Assembly (NCBI GenBank): GCA_025808375.1
Contig: CP061009.1
Span: 868,001-932,000 of the forward strand
Direction of reading: 5' to 3'
DNA from: Duncaniella muricolitica
GTDB lineage: Bacteria > Bacteroidota > Bacteroidia > Bacteroidales > Muribaculaceae
DNA: 64,000 nucleotides
Shown here: positions 27,290-35,959 of the stretch, piece after piece
Numbering within the stretch: position 1 is the stretch's first letter
Layout: each line of letters starts with the position of its first letter
Made by a program: the position numbers and the translations under genes
Notes under the pieces: model-generated
Database searches by the model: none
Seen by the model: only the letters and a program-made list of their open reading frames with translations
What the model was told of the DNA's origin: nothing

Positions 27290-27913
27290 TTATCGTTTTA
27301 CGGTTGAAATATCCTTGTTCTCAAGTATTGTGAAGCCCTCGATAATGAAGCCGTTGGGGTTGTCATCCGAGCGTGAGGCATTGGAGAGGCGGCACTGCGT
27401 CACCAGCGTGCGCTCTGTAACATTGCTTTCGCGGATAATCATTTGTCGGGCATAGGTTTTAGCGATGTACGGATAGTTGTTGAAATCGCACACCACACTG
27501 TCCACTTGCAGCACTTGGTTGATGTTGCCGGCGATGATACGGTTGTAGTAACCCTTCTCCGAGAAATCCGTGTAGTAGTTGTATGCCGACTTGTCCGACA
27601 GTATAAGGGCGCGGTTGATGTTATGCTCAATCGCCGATTTGTCGGGCGACAGAGTGAAAAACAGTTCATGGAAGCGTCGCACATGTTCACGGGCTTCCGC
27701 CGGGCGGTTCTGCTCCATGTCCTGCGACAAGGCGAGCATAAGACTCTTGCCGTTGTCAAGAACATAGATTTTTTCCCTCTGCCTTTCAGCGAAATTGAAC
27801 ACGCAGATCAGAGCCACCGACACCACCACGGCACACATCGCCACAAACACAATACCGAACAGCCGTATCTGGCGGAACGAGGTTTCGATGTTTTTAAGTG
27901 ATTTGAATTGCAT
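27290..27913 (-). CDS. traK: TraK conjugal transfer protein (VirB8-like)
   Basis: The 207-residue protein starts MQFKSLKNIETSFRQIRLFG. One membrane segment (IVFVAMCAVVVSVALICVF) is followed by a periplasmic domain containing NINRALILSDKSAYNYY and GFTILENKDISTVKR. This is the VirB8-like assembly factor of the Bacteroidales transfer apparatus. Confidence 0.9.
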   Translation of the reverse strand: MQFKSLKNIETSFRQIRLFGIVFVAMCAVVVSVALICVFNFAERQREKIYVLDNGKSLMLALSQDMEQNRPAEAREHVRRFHELFFTLSPDKSAIEHNINRALILSDKSAYNYYTDFSEKGYYNRIIAGNINQVLQVDSVVCDFNNYPYIAKTYARQMIIRESNVTERTLVTQCRLSNASRSDDNPNGFIIEGFTILENKDISTVKR

Positions 27914-27931
27914 TTGAATGTCGTTTGAATA

Positions 27932-28945
27932 TTATTTAAGCAATTTGCCTGCGTTGCCCGCGACATTTCCGGCGACCGCGCCTCCGACACTTGCCGCACC
28001 AGAACCGACCTGCATCGCGGTGGTGTTGACAGCACGGTTATAGTTTCCGGCACCTCCGGCTTGGATTATCCAGCCCGCCACAGTGGGAATCGTGAAGTAT
28101 CCTATAATGCCGATTATCATAAAAATGACATAGCAAGTATTTGAGCTGTCGAGGTTTGCGTTGGGGTTGTTTGTCAGTTCCGAAATGTCGTTCTGCAACA
28201 TCAGCACCTGTATTTTCGCAAGGATTGTCGAAAACAGGTCAGCCACCGGCAGCCACAGATAAGTCTGGATATATCGTTGTATCCACTGGGTCAGCGTTGA
28301 CTGGAAGCCATCCCAAACGGAAAGAGCGAAAGCGACCGGGCCGAGAATTGACAGCACGATAAGGAAGAATGTGCGGATAGTGTCAATCGTGAGTGAGGCA
28401 GCCTGAAAAAGCATCTCCAATAGCTCTCTGAAAAAGTTTTGAATAGCTTTCTTGACTTTGTACATTCCACGTTCTATATACATTCCGGCGGCTGTTCCGA
28501 TTTCGGTCACACCAAGCTCATCAATCTGCCTGTCAAACTCGGCATCGTCAACGAGATAGGCAGTTGAAGGGTCGTTCATCATCGCCTCGTATTCCAGCCG
28601 GTCTTTCTCCTCGCGGTATTTCTGCATATCGAGCGTCTGCCCATCAAGCATCGAGGCTGTGCCTTGTACAATCGGTGACATCACCGAGTTGATGGTGCCG
28701 AGTACCACCGACGGGAAAAACATTATACAGATGCCTATCACAAACGGACGGAGCAGCGGGAATACATCAATCGGCTCTGCGGCGGCAAGCGACCGCCATA
28801 TACGATAGGCAACGAAGAACAACGCGCCCAATCCTGCTATCGCCTGAGCCACACCCGCCATATCCTCGCAAAGAGGCATCATCTCGTCATAGAGCGAGCG
28901 GAGGATTGTGTGCAGGTTATTGAAATCTATTGATAACGCTATCAT
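27932..28945 (-). CDS. traJ: TraJ conjugal transfer protein (VirB6-like)
   Basis: The 337-residue polytopic membrane protein begins IALSIDFNNLHTILRSLYDEMMPLCEDM, with several spans including FVIGICIMFFPSVVLGTINSV and FFLIVLSILGPVAFALSVWD. A Gly/Ala-rich tail follows. It matches TraJ of the CTnDOT family and lies 18 nt before traK. Confidence 0.9.
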   Translation of the reverse strand: MIALSIDFNNLHTILRSLYDEMMPLCEDMAGVAQAIAGLGALFFVAYRIWRSLAAAEPIDVFPLLRPFVIGICIMFFPSVVLGTINSVMSPIVQGTASMLDGQTLDMQKYREEKDRLEYEAMMNDPSTAYLVDDAEFDRQIDELGVTEIGTAAGMYIERGMYKVKKAIQNFFRELLEMLFQAASLTIDTIRTFFLIVLSILGPVAFALSVWDGFQSTLTQWIQRYIQTYLWLPVADLFSTILAKIQVLMLQNDISELTNNPNANLDSSNTCYVIFMIIGIIGYFTIPTVAGWIIQAGGAGNYNRAVNTTAMQVGSGAASVGGAVAGNVAGNAGKLLK

Positions 28946-28968
28946 ATTTTTTATTATGATTATTACAA

Positions 28969-29608
28969 TTACCAGTATTTTTCAGAGCCGTCGCCATAGA
29001 GAGCCACCACACGCTGTGTGTCAGCCTTCTTCTTGGCGCGCAGGTATGACACGCTGATATTCTTGTTTGTGTAGTAGGCGGTAAGGTTCTTCAGCCTTTT
29101 TCATCTCCTTGTAGCAGTCATCGACCACATCCATACGGTCTTTGTCAGTCATACTCAGCGTAGTGATATTGACTACCTGCTTCAAGTCGCCGAGTACGCC
29201 GTTGGCTTCTTCGAGTATCCGGGTGTAGCCGGAGGCGATTGCCGAGAGTTCTGCCGATGTGAAGTTCGGATCGGTCAGCATCTTCTGGAAATTATTGACG
29301 TAATAGCCGGAGATATTGCCGAGCATCAGGATTGTCTGCTGCACCTTGCGGGCATCACGGACAAGGTTGTTGACCGATTGCAGTGCGTCATAATATTTCT
29401 TAGCCTGCTGGTAAATTTTCACGGTTTCCTGAAAATTTTTGACCATGTGCGTAGCCGTTTGCGACTCCTGAACGAGTGATTTGGAGTTGTTTACGATGGA
29501 CTGGGCGATGTTTGACGGGTCGATTACCGTCCATTGGGCGGAAGCCCTCCCCGTGCCTAACATAAGGCACAGGGCAATAAGAGGGATTAAAAACTTGAGT
29601 TGCTTCAT
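28969..29608 (-). pseudogene. traI: TraI (DUF4141), frameshifted near its end
   Basis: A signal peptide (FLIPLIALCLMLGTGRASAQ) precedes a helical periplasmic protein (VDEnSKSLVQ-type segments, KKYYDALQSVNNLVRDARKV). At an AAAAA run (ATGAAAAAGGCTG, near 29100) the frame as written ends after about 195 residues. Removing one A gives LKNLTAYYTNKNISVSYLRA and a natural end DGSEKYW at 28969. The tail reads as real coding sequence, so this is either a sequence error or a recent lesion. Confidence 0.75.
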
Positions 29609-29613
29609 TTGAT

Positions 29614-29630
29614 TGCGGATTAAAAGTGGT
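29614..29630 (-). promoter_or_regulatory. Leader motif at traI
   Basis: ACCACTTTTAATCCGCA is a slightly extended version of the ICE leader motif, 5 nt from the ATG, with a further AATCCACC just upstream. Confidence 0.4.
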
Positions 29631-29634
29631 GGAT

Positions 29635-29757
29635 TTATCGTATTCTGTGAGCCATGCTTATAATAGCTCTAATCATGGCGAGAATAATTGTCAGGAGGAG
29701 GCCGAGGCAAAACATTATTCCTGACACGATACCTGTTAATATTGATTTCACTTTCAT
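29635..29757 (-). CDS. Single-span membrane micropeptide (40 aa) between traG and traI
   Basis: The frame reads MKVKSILTGIVSGIMFCLG, then LLLTIILAMIRAIISMAHRIR. It is one membrane helix ended by a basic tail. It starts 3 nt after the traG stop codon and ends 26 nt before traI, so it fills the gap exactly. The compact placement and clean helix argue for a real gene. No family is recognised. Confidence 0.55.
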   Translation of the reverse strand: MKVKSILTGIVSGIMFCLGLLLTIILAMIRAIISMAHRIR

Positions 29758-29760
29758 ACA

Positions 29761-30278
29761 TTATTTCTCTCTTTTTTCGTTGGCAAGCTGTTTTATTGCG
29801 GCTTCGATGTCACCGCCGAGCTGACGGGCGCGGTCAAGGACTTGGATTTTCTCCGTTTCCTCGGTGGTGTAGCATAGGTATTCCTCCGGCGATACCTCAG
29901 TTGCATAGACAGCGGACTGCGTTCCGCCCAGCCCAATCCAGACTTCTTTGTATAGCCTTCCCGGATTATTTGCCATATTGATACTGAGTATCTGCGCTTT
30001 CTCCTTGTCGGTCAGACCGAGCAGCTCCTGTATCTGGTCAAAGCGGTTCATATATTTCCGCTGATCCAGAAGGATTTTACAGTCTGAGTTGTTGATGATG
30101 GTTTCCTTGACAATGGGCGACGAGATAATATCGTCCACTTCCTGAGTGACAACCACTGCCTCGCCAAAGTATTTACGCACCGTCTTGAACATATAGCGCA
30201 TATACTCAGCCATGTTTGCGGTTGACAACGCCTTCCAAGCCTCCTCGCATATAAGAAGTTTTCGCACGCCTTTCAACC
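29761..30278 (-). pseudogene. traG: TraG (VirB4-like ATPase), C-terminal fragment
   Basis: About 172 residues remain, from GVRKLLICEEAWKAL (Walker B region) through VVVTQEVDDIISSPI to ATEVSPEEYLCYTTEE. TraG of this family is about 800 residues. IS21 copy 2 cuts it, and the missing 5' part is not on the far side of the IS. The Walker A half is lost, so the transfer motor is inactive. Confidence 0.9.
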
Positions 30279-30397
30279 TGTAAAATTTAATCGAGAAGTG
30301 CGCCATGAAATCTAACCGAGAAGTGCGCCGGTTCAAAGGAGAATTTTAACCGGGGATTTTGAGTTATATTATAGTAATATCAACTCGGTCCCACAAA

Positions 30398-32094
30398 ATG
30401 AAAACTATGGTAGAAAGAAACGAGGTCCTGACACGTTATCATGTCAAGGGTCAGTCGAAGCGCCAGATTGCGGGAGAGATGCACATCAGCCGCCACACGG
30501 TAGACAGGATCGTGTGGGAGTATGAGCGTGTGTGTCTGGACGCCGACGGTGTCTGCGACATGAAGGCGTTCGCAACACTTTTTAGGTTCGGAGCCTAAGT
30601 TCAACACACCGGCGCGGACATGTCCGGTGGTGACGGATGAAATCAAGGGGATTATCCGCAAGTGTCTTGAAGACAATCGTGTGCGTCGGGTCACAGGCAT
30701 GCGCAAGCTTCAGTGGACGTGTCGCAGCATCCACACGATGCTTCTGGAGCGGGGCTTTACGCTCAGTTATCCGAGTGTGTGCAATCATGTCAGACGCATC
30801 AGTGCGACCATGGGCACCGAGCCGCAGAAGGAGGTCTATGTCAGGCGCGAGCATGATCCCGGGCAGGAGTGCGAGTTCGACTGGGGAGAGATCCCTCTTG
30901 TCATAGGCGGCCGCCGTCAGATGGTGCAGATGGCCGTGTTCACTCTGCTGCATTCCAACCGGCGCAGCGCATGGCTGTTCCGTCGTCAGGACACGCTGTC
31001 GCTGATGGAGGCCCACCGTAATTTCTTTGATGAGATACAGGGTGTTCCTCAGACCATGGTGTACGACAACATGAAGGTTGCCGTCACTATCCGCACCGGT
31101 CGTCAGGGACGTCCGGCTGTCAAAGTACCCCACAAAGGCCATGCAGCGTCTTTCTCTGTATTATAAATTCGAGGAGCGGTTCTGCAATGCGCGCTCGGGT
31201 TGGGAGAAGGGCTCGGTGGAGCGCTCGGTGGAAATCGTGCGCCATGCGGCGTTCGTGTCCCGCCAGTCGTTCGAGACTCTTGATGCGGCTCAGAACTGGC
31301 TTGACCGTATTCTACATAAAATCAACTCCACTTCGGGTATCACCGGCATCAGCGACAGTCAGAAGCAGGAGCGTATCCGCGCCGATTTGTACTGCCTACA
31401 GCCGGCTCCGCAGCCGATGGGCTGCTTTGAGGCCGAGGAGCATACCCCTGACAGCTACGGCACGATAAACGTTGACTACAACAATTATTCCGTGCCCGAA
31501 GGACTCGTTGGAAGCAGTGTGCTGGCCCGTGTATACTCCGGTCATATAGCCATATATCATCAAGGACGCAGGGTTGCAGACCATGTAAGACTTGAGGGCA
31601 AGGGCGGCTGGAGCATGCAACTGGAGCACTACCTCGGCACTTTTCTTCGCAAGCGGGCGCTCTGGACAACTCTACGGCCATGCGTCAGGTTCCGGCGGAA
31701 CTTGCCGAGCTCTACCGGATCCACTTCTGTCCCGGTCGGCAGAGGGAGTTTATCCGGTTCATGATGTATGCGCGCGACCACGGCATCATGCAGTCCCGGA
31801 TTACAGCCGCTGCACGCAGCCTGCGCCTCAAAGGTGTCAGACACATGACCGCAGACCATCTCAAAGTGGAACTTGACTCCATGCTGAAAAACAGATGTGT
31901 CTGAAAATGACGCGGATGCCATCGCTTCCGTATCCTCTCTTGACATCCATCCCCGCCAACAGAAAAACCTCAATCGAAGAGCACGCGGTGACTACACTCG
32001 ACTCGCTTACCGCTGTCCTGTGCAGCCATCCAAAGTCACACGCAGGCAACATCAACAACTGATTGGAAAAATGGAAGAAAAACAAAGACATTAA
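30398..32094 (+). pseudogene. istA: IstA, frameshifted copy 2
   Basis: It is colinear with the istA of copy 1, but the frame breaks at a TTTTT run near 30582, at the CCCC run near 31130, after CGCAAGCGGG near 31655, and at AAAAA runs near 31890 and 31966. The HTH, the DDE-core segments and the C-terminal tail are all still recognisable. Confidence 0.8.
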
Positions 32095-32837
32095 AATAAT
32101 ACGTAAAGCGGCCACAGAGCCTTAAACTCCCATTGTGGCGCGATGCCCTTGACCAGTATATAAGCCGCTTCGCCGCCGAATCATGGAGCGTGCAGCACCT
32201 CATGGCCGTCATGATGCAGGACCAGCTTAAAATGCGTGCCGACAACCGCCGCCGCACTCTGATAAAGCGTGCCGACTTTCCGCAACTCAAATATCTGGGC
32301 GACCTCATTGTCGACGAACTCCCCGATGACGCACGCACCGCTCTGCCACTGCTGCGGTCGCTCGACTTCGTCCGGCAAGGACGAAACCTCGTCCTGTACG
32401 GCAATCCCGGAACAGGCAAAACGCACATTGCCACTGCTCTGGGTATCGAGGCCTGCACTCAGGGCATGACCGTAATGTTCACCTCAGTGCCACGGCTTAT
32501 AACGCAAATCAAAGAGGCACGGCAAGAACGCGCACTCCGTTCTCTTGAAAACAGGTTCATCAACTACGACCTTGTGATATGCGACGAGTTCGGATACGTC
32601 TCCTGTGACAAAGAAGCCGGCGAATTGCTCTTCAACCATCTGTCTCTCAGAGCCGGAAAGAAAACAGTCATCATCACTACAAACCTGGCCTTCAACAGAT
32701 GGAGCGAGATTATCGCCGACAAAGTCCTCGTGACAGCAATGGTAGACCGCCTGACCCACAAAGCCGTGCTCTTAAACATGACCGGAGAATCATTCAGAAT
32801 GAAAGAAACGAAGAAAATACTCCAAAATCAACTATAA
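32071..32837 (+). pseudogene. istB: IstB, copy 2, 5' frameshift
   Basis: From about 32133 the protein is the same as copy 1 (GNPGTGKTHIA, VICDEFGYVSCD). The first 25 codons are out of frame because of an extra A in GAAGAAAAAC and an extra C in GAGCCTTAAAC. Confidence 0.8.
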
Positions 32838-32924
32838 TTATATCTAATTTCTTAAATTTGCATGTCCTATGAAACGGTGCATTTCTCAATTAGAATCTGG
32901 CGCACTTCTCGATTAAATTTTACA

Positions 32925-33137
32925 CCCTCAAATCCCAACTTGCCGCCCTCGACCGCAAAATTACCGCTGAGCTGGCTCCAAAACATGATGAGAATGACGG
33001 CACTGAGAATAAGCAGGAGCAATCCCAGCAACCTCAAACGGAGGTCGAAGCTGAAACGACTGTCAAGACCGTAAATGTCCACACAACAGACTCTCCGCAG
33101 GGACATAACCCCTCGATGGTGGCTGAACCAATTGTTA
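32925..33137 (+). pseudogene. 3' tail of an unidentified ICE gene
   Basis: The frame reads LKSQLAALDRKITAELAPKH, then an acidic Gln-rich stretch and DSPQGHNPSMVAEPIV. IS982 interrupts it. If the IS and one target repeat are removed, it would continue RYNNRIIRH and stop at 34247. The charged tail resembles those of the large methylase/helicase proteins of Bacteroidales ICEs, but too little remains for a family call. Its 5' part was lost at the IS21 junction. Confidence 0.6.
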
Positions 33138-34210
33138 ACGTGAGTTCGATATAAGAGTTCAGTTATCCAATAATAAAACAATCAGCCATTTAGCATAAAA
33201 CTAAATGGCTGATTTTCTTGGTATTCTCGCGAAAAATTCGTAAATTTATAGTGTCCAATTATAACATTTACAAATATTTTACCGCTATGATTACCGAGAA
33301 CAAAATTACTGAAATTTTCTGTCTTGCCGATGACTTCTGCAAGTATTTTTCTCCCGAGCTCAAAAAACATCAGATCAGCGATGGCAAAGTACATCGCAAT
33401 AAGCCTGGAAGGCTTTCAGATGCAGAGGTCATAACGATACTGATTCTATTCCACTGCAAGGGCTTCAGATGTCTCAAGCATTTCTACACTCAATATGTCT
33501 GCAGACATCTTACTCATCTGTTTCCCAAAACTGTATCATACAATAGATTTGTTGAGTTGCAGAAATCCATACTGTTGCCTCTGACCGTATTCATCAAAGA
33601 GGTGTTGCTGGGGACTTGTACCGGCATTGCGTATGTTGACTCAACACCATTGAGAGTCTGCAAGCATCAGCGTATACTTATACACAAGACATTCAAAGGT
33701 ATAGCTGAAAGGGGCAAGTGTTCGATGGGATGGTTCTTCGGGTTCAAGCTGCATCTGATCATAAATGATAAGGGGGAAATCCTGAACTTTATGTTCACTC
33801 CAGGCAATGTGGATGACCGTGAGCCTCTTTACTCGGAATCGTTCATTGAGAATGTCAAAGGCAAACTCTGTGGTGATAAAGGATATATCGGCAAGCGACT
33901 GTTTGATTTCCTGTTCATGAACGGGATCCAGCTCGTTACCAAGGTTAAAAACAACATGAAGAACTCGCTGATGTCAGTAGCAGACAAAATTATGCTTCGC
34001 AAAAGAGCTCTTGTTGAATCTGTTAACGATGAACTTAAAAATATCGCTCAGATAGAACACTCAAGGCATCGGTCTTTCGCTAATTTTATCACCAATGCCT
34101 TGAGTGCTATCGCTGCTTACTGCTTTTTCCCAAAGAAACCGTCTATCTCTTTGGAGTTTGTGACAGATAACCAGCTAACTTTGTTCTGATTGCTTATATC
34201 GAACTCACGT
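33138..34210 (+). mobile_element. IS982-family insertion sequence
   Basis: Eighteen-bp perfect terminal inverted repeats (ACGTGAGTTCGATATAAG) bound 1073 bp. The 8-bp direct repeat AATTGTTA lies immediately outside both ends (33130-33137 and 34211-34218). The clean duplication shows a direct transposition event later than the IS21-linked rearrangement. Confidence 0.9.
33287..34189 (+). CDS. IS982-family transposase
   Basis: The product of about 300 residues starts MITENKITEIFCLADDF, the usual length for the family. It has LSDAEVITILILFH, GIAYVDSTPLRVCKH (first Asp), GDKGYIGKRLF (second Asp) and KRALVESVNDELKN (Glu), the DDE set of IS982. The frame is open 23 codons upstream, but the chosen ATG fits the family. 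Confidence 0.9.
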   Translation: MITENKITEIFCLADDFCKYFSPELKKHQISDGKVHRNKPGRLSDAEVITILILFHCKGFRCLKHFYTQYVCRHLTHLFPKTVSYNRFVELQKSILLPLTVFIKEVLLGTCTGIAYVDSTPLRVCKHQRILIHKTFKGIAERGKCSMGWFFGFKLHLIINDKGEILNFMFTPGNVDDREPLYSESFIENVKGKLCGDKGYIGKRLFDFLFMNGIQLVTKVKNNMKNSLMSVADKIMLRKRALVESVNDELKNIAQIEHSRHRSFANFITNALSAIAAYCFFPKKPSISLEFVTDNQLTLF

Positions 34211-34267
34211 AATTGTTAGGTATAATAATCGGATAATACGCCACTAAACAATTTTTCGAATAACTTT

Positions 34268-34304
34268 GTAACGAGTTGCAAGTGTGTAATTTGCAACTTG
34301 TTAC
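34268..34304 (+). promoter_or_regulatory. Inverted repeat upstream of the sigma-barrel gene
   Basis: GTAACGAGTTGCAA pairs with TTGCAACTTGTTAC around an 8-nt loop. With no U-run and about 90 nt to the start codon, it could be an operator or a terminator for the interrupted upstream gene. Confidence 0.45.
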
Positions 34305-34394
34305 ATAAAAGCAAACATAATATCTCAAAAATTTCTATCATCTCCATGCAATATTTAGCTACATAGTTCATCTATTATCTATATATTTGGAACA

Positions 34395-35948
34395 ATGGAT
34401 ATAGAGTCAATTGTCGCAGACTGCAAAAATGGTAATAGTGACGCTTTCGGCGTTCTATACCGTACCTTTTCGCTTCCAATGTTGGGAGTGATAGGGTATT
34501 ATATCCATAATCAGGACGTTGCCAAAGATATTCTTCACGATGGGTTTATTGTAGCTTATACATCAATATCCTCTCTAAAAGACGGTGCAAAAATTGAGTC
34601 ATGGCTGACTACCATAATGAAGAATCTATCGCTCCAGTATTTACGTAAAGAAGCAGATCATATTTCAATACCTATGTCAGATACCGTTATCCCACAAGAA
34701 ATATTGGAACCGACGGAAGAAATAGATTTATCTTGGGAAGAACTACAAAAAATTATCAATCGGTTACCAGAAGGATATAATAAGGTATTCAGACTCAACG
34801 TGCTTGAAGGACTTTCGCATAAAGAAATTGCTAATTTGCTTGGGATTTCTCATTTGACTTCTGCATCTCAACTTCATCATGCGAAGATACTTTTGAGACG
34901 AATGATAAATGAATACCGTATGGAGATTGGCGTTTTGACAACGGTAATGATTATATCGGTCTGTGTCTATAATCTTTTCCATAGAGCACAACTTCATAAT
35001 GATATAGAAACCCCATTTAGTGACAAACCAATAGCCATTGGAAATAATAACCATATAAAAATAGAAACGACAACAAATAACGCAATTTCTAAGAATAATA
35101 AAACATCTTCAAACTATATACGCATAGCCAAACAACATCAAAATAATACTGATCTTAGAAATGAGACAGTATTAGATACACTATCTGAAAAGACTCAACT
35201 CATTCACACTCCGCTGGATAGTGTTGTTATTGACTCTGTTAAGAATGTGGTTGACCCTCGCATCTCTGAACCGTTAATAGCTATTAATGATGATAATTTG
35301 CAAATTCGTTCAAACAAAAAGGATGAATGGGCGCTGTCTCTGGCTTATTCCGGCTCAATGGGAGATGAAAATACAGCACACAACATTATTCCAGATATTG
35401 GCTCAGGCGAACCTGATGGTGATACTGAAGAAACGAAGAATGTAAGGCATTATATGCCCATGACATTCGGTATCTCTTTTAGTAAGACCTTAACAAAAAG
35501 TTGGAATATTGAAAGTGGACTGAGATATACATATCTAAGAACAGATCAAACTGTTGAGAACAAGTTTAGTATTACAGAATCTATACAGAAAGTGCATTAT
35601 ATAGGTATTCCATTGAAGTTTAACTATAAGATTTTCAATACAAATCGTTTCTCTCTATATGGACAGGGAGGAGCAGTGTTAGACATACCTATACAAGGCA
35701 CATTGTTAATGAAGGAAAATATAACATATGAACCCATACCAATAATAACTAAAACCAATTTGAATGTTCCATTACAGTGGTCTGTGGAAGGAGGTATTGG
35801 AGTGCAATATCAGTTGACCCCCTCTATCAGTATATATGCTGAACCTTCTTTCAAATACTATTTCAATTGTGGAGGGAACATCAACACTATAAGACAAGAA
35901 AAACCATTGGAACTAACTATTCCGATAGGAATTAAAATGACATGGTAA
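34395..35948 (+). CDS. ECF sigma factor fused to a membrane segment and an outer-membrane beta-barrel
   Basis: One uninterrupted 517-residue frame. Residues 1-85 are sigma region 2 (AFGVLYRTF, DVAKDILHDGFIVAYTS, ESWLTTIMKNLSLQYLRKE) and 115-170 region 4 (LPEGYNKVFRLNVLEGLS, HKEIANLLGIS). Residues 178-195 form one hydrophobic helix (GVLTTVMIISVCVYNLF). An Asn/Thr-rich linker follows to about 305. From 310 there are alternating amphipathic strands (WALSLAYSG, YMPMTFGISFSKTL, SWNIESGLRYTYL, FSLYGQGGAVLDI) ending IPIGIKMTW, a typical barrel C terminus. Promoter recognition and a surface-exposed barrel would thus sit on one chain. The gene overlaps the next by a few bases. Confidence 0.85.
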   Translation: MDIESIVADCKNGNSDAFGVLYRTFSLPMLGVIGYYIHNQDVAKDILHDGFIVAYTSISSLKDGAKIESWLTTIMKNLSLQYLRKEADHISIPMSDTVIPQEILEPTEEIDLSWEELQKIINRLPEGYNKVFRLNVLEGLSHKEIANLLGISHLTSASQLHHAKILLRRMINEYRMEIGVLTTVMIISVCVYNLFHRAQLHNDIETPFSDKPIAIGNNNHIKIETTTNNAISKNNKTSSNYIRIAKQHQNNTDLRNETVLDTLSEKTQLIHTPLDSVVIDSVKNVVDPRISEPLIAINDDNLQIRSNKKDEWALSLAYSGSMGDENTAHNIIPDIGSGEPDGDTEETKNVRHYMPMTFGISFSKTLTKSWNIESGLRYTYLRTDQTVENKFSITESIQKVHYIGIPLKFNYKIFNTNRFSLYGQGGAVLDIPIQGTLLMKENITYEPIPIITKTNLNVPLQWSVEGGIGVQYQLTPSISIYAEPSFKYYFNCGGNINTIRQEKPLELTIPIGIKMTW

Positions 35949-35959
35949 AAAACAATAAC

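Larger units (their letters stand above)
30279..32924 (+). mobile_element. IS21-family insertion sequence, copy 2
   Basis: The 2646-bp element has the same terminal repeats as copy 1 but inverted orientation. The left flank is traG and the right flank a different gene tail. TTTCAACC and CCCTCAAA are not duplicates, so this is a recombination or deletion junction. Relative to copy 1 it has several extra bases, nearly all in short homopolymers (A4 to A5, T4 to T5). Confidence 0.9.

Noticed and set aside
6121..32924. A single inversion between the two IS21 copies as the cause of the odd flanks
   Set aside because: Swapping the flanks in either combination does not produce matching target duplications or continuous genes.
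35942..35959. Alternative upstream start for the YfhO-like gene
   Set aside because: The ATG at 35942 adds only six residues inside the previous stop region; the ATG at 35960 begins the usual basic N terminus. Either is possible.
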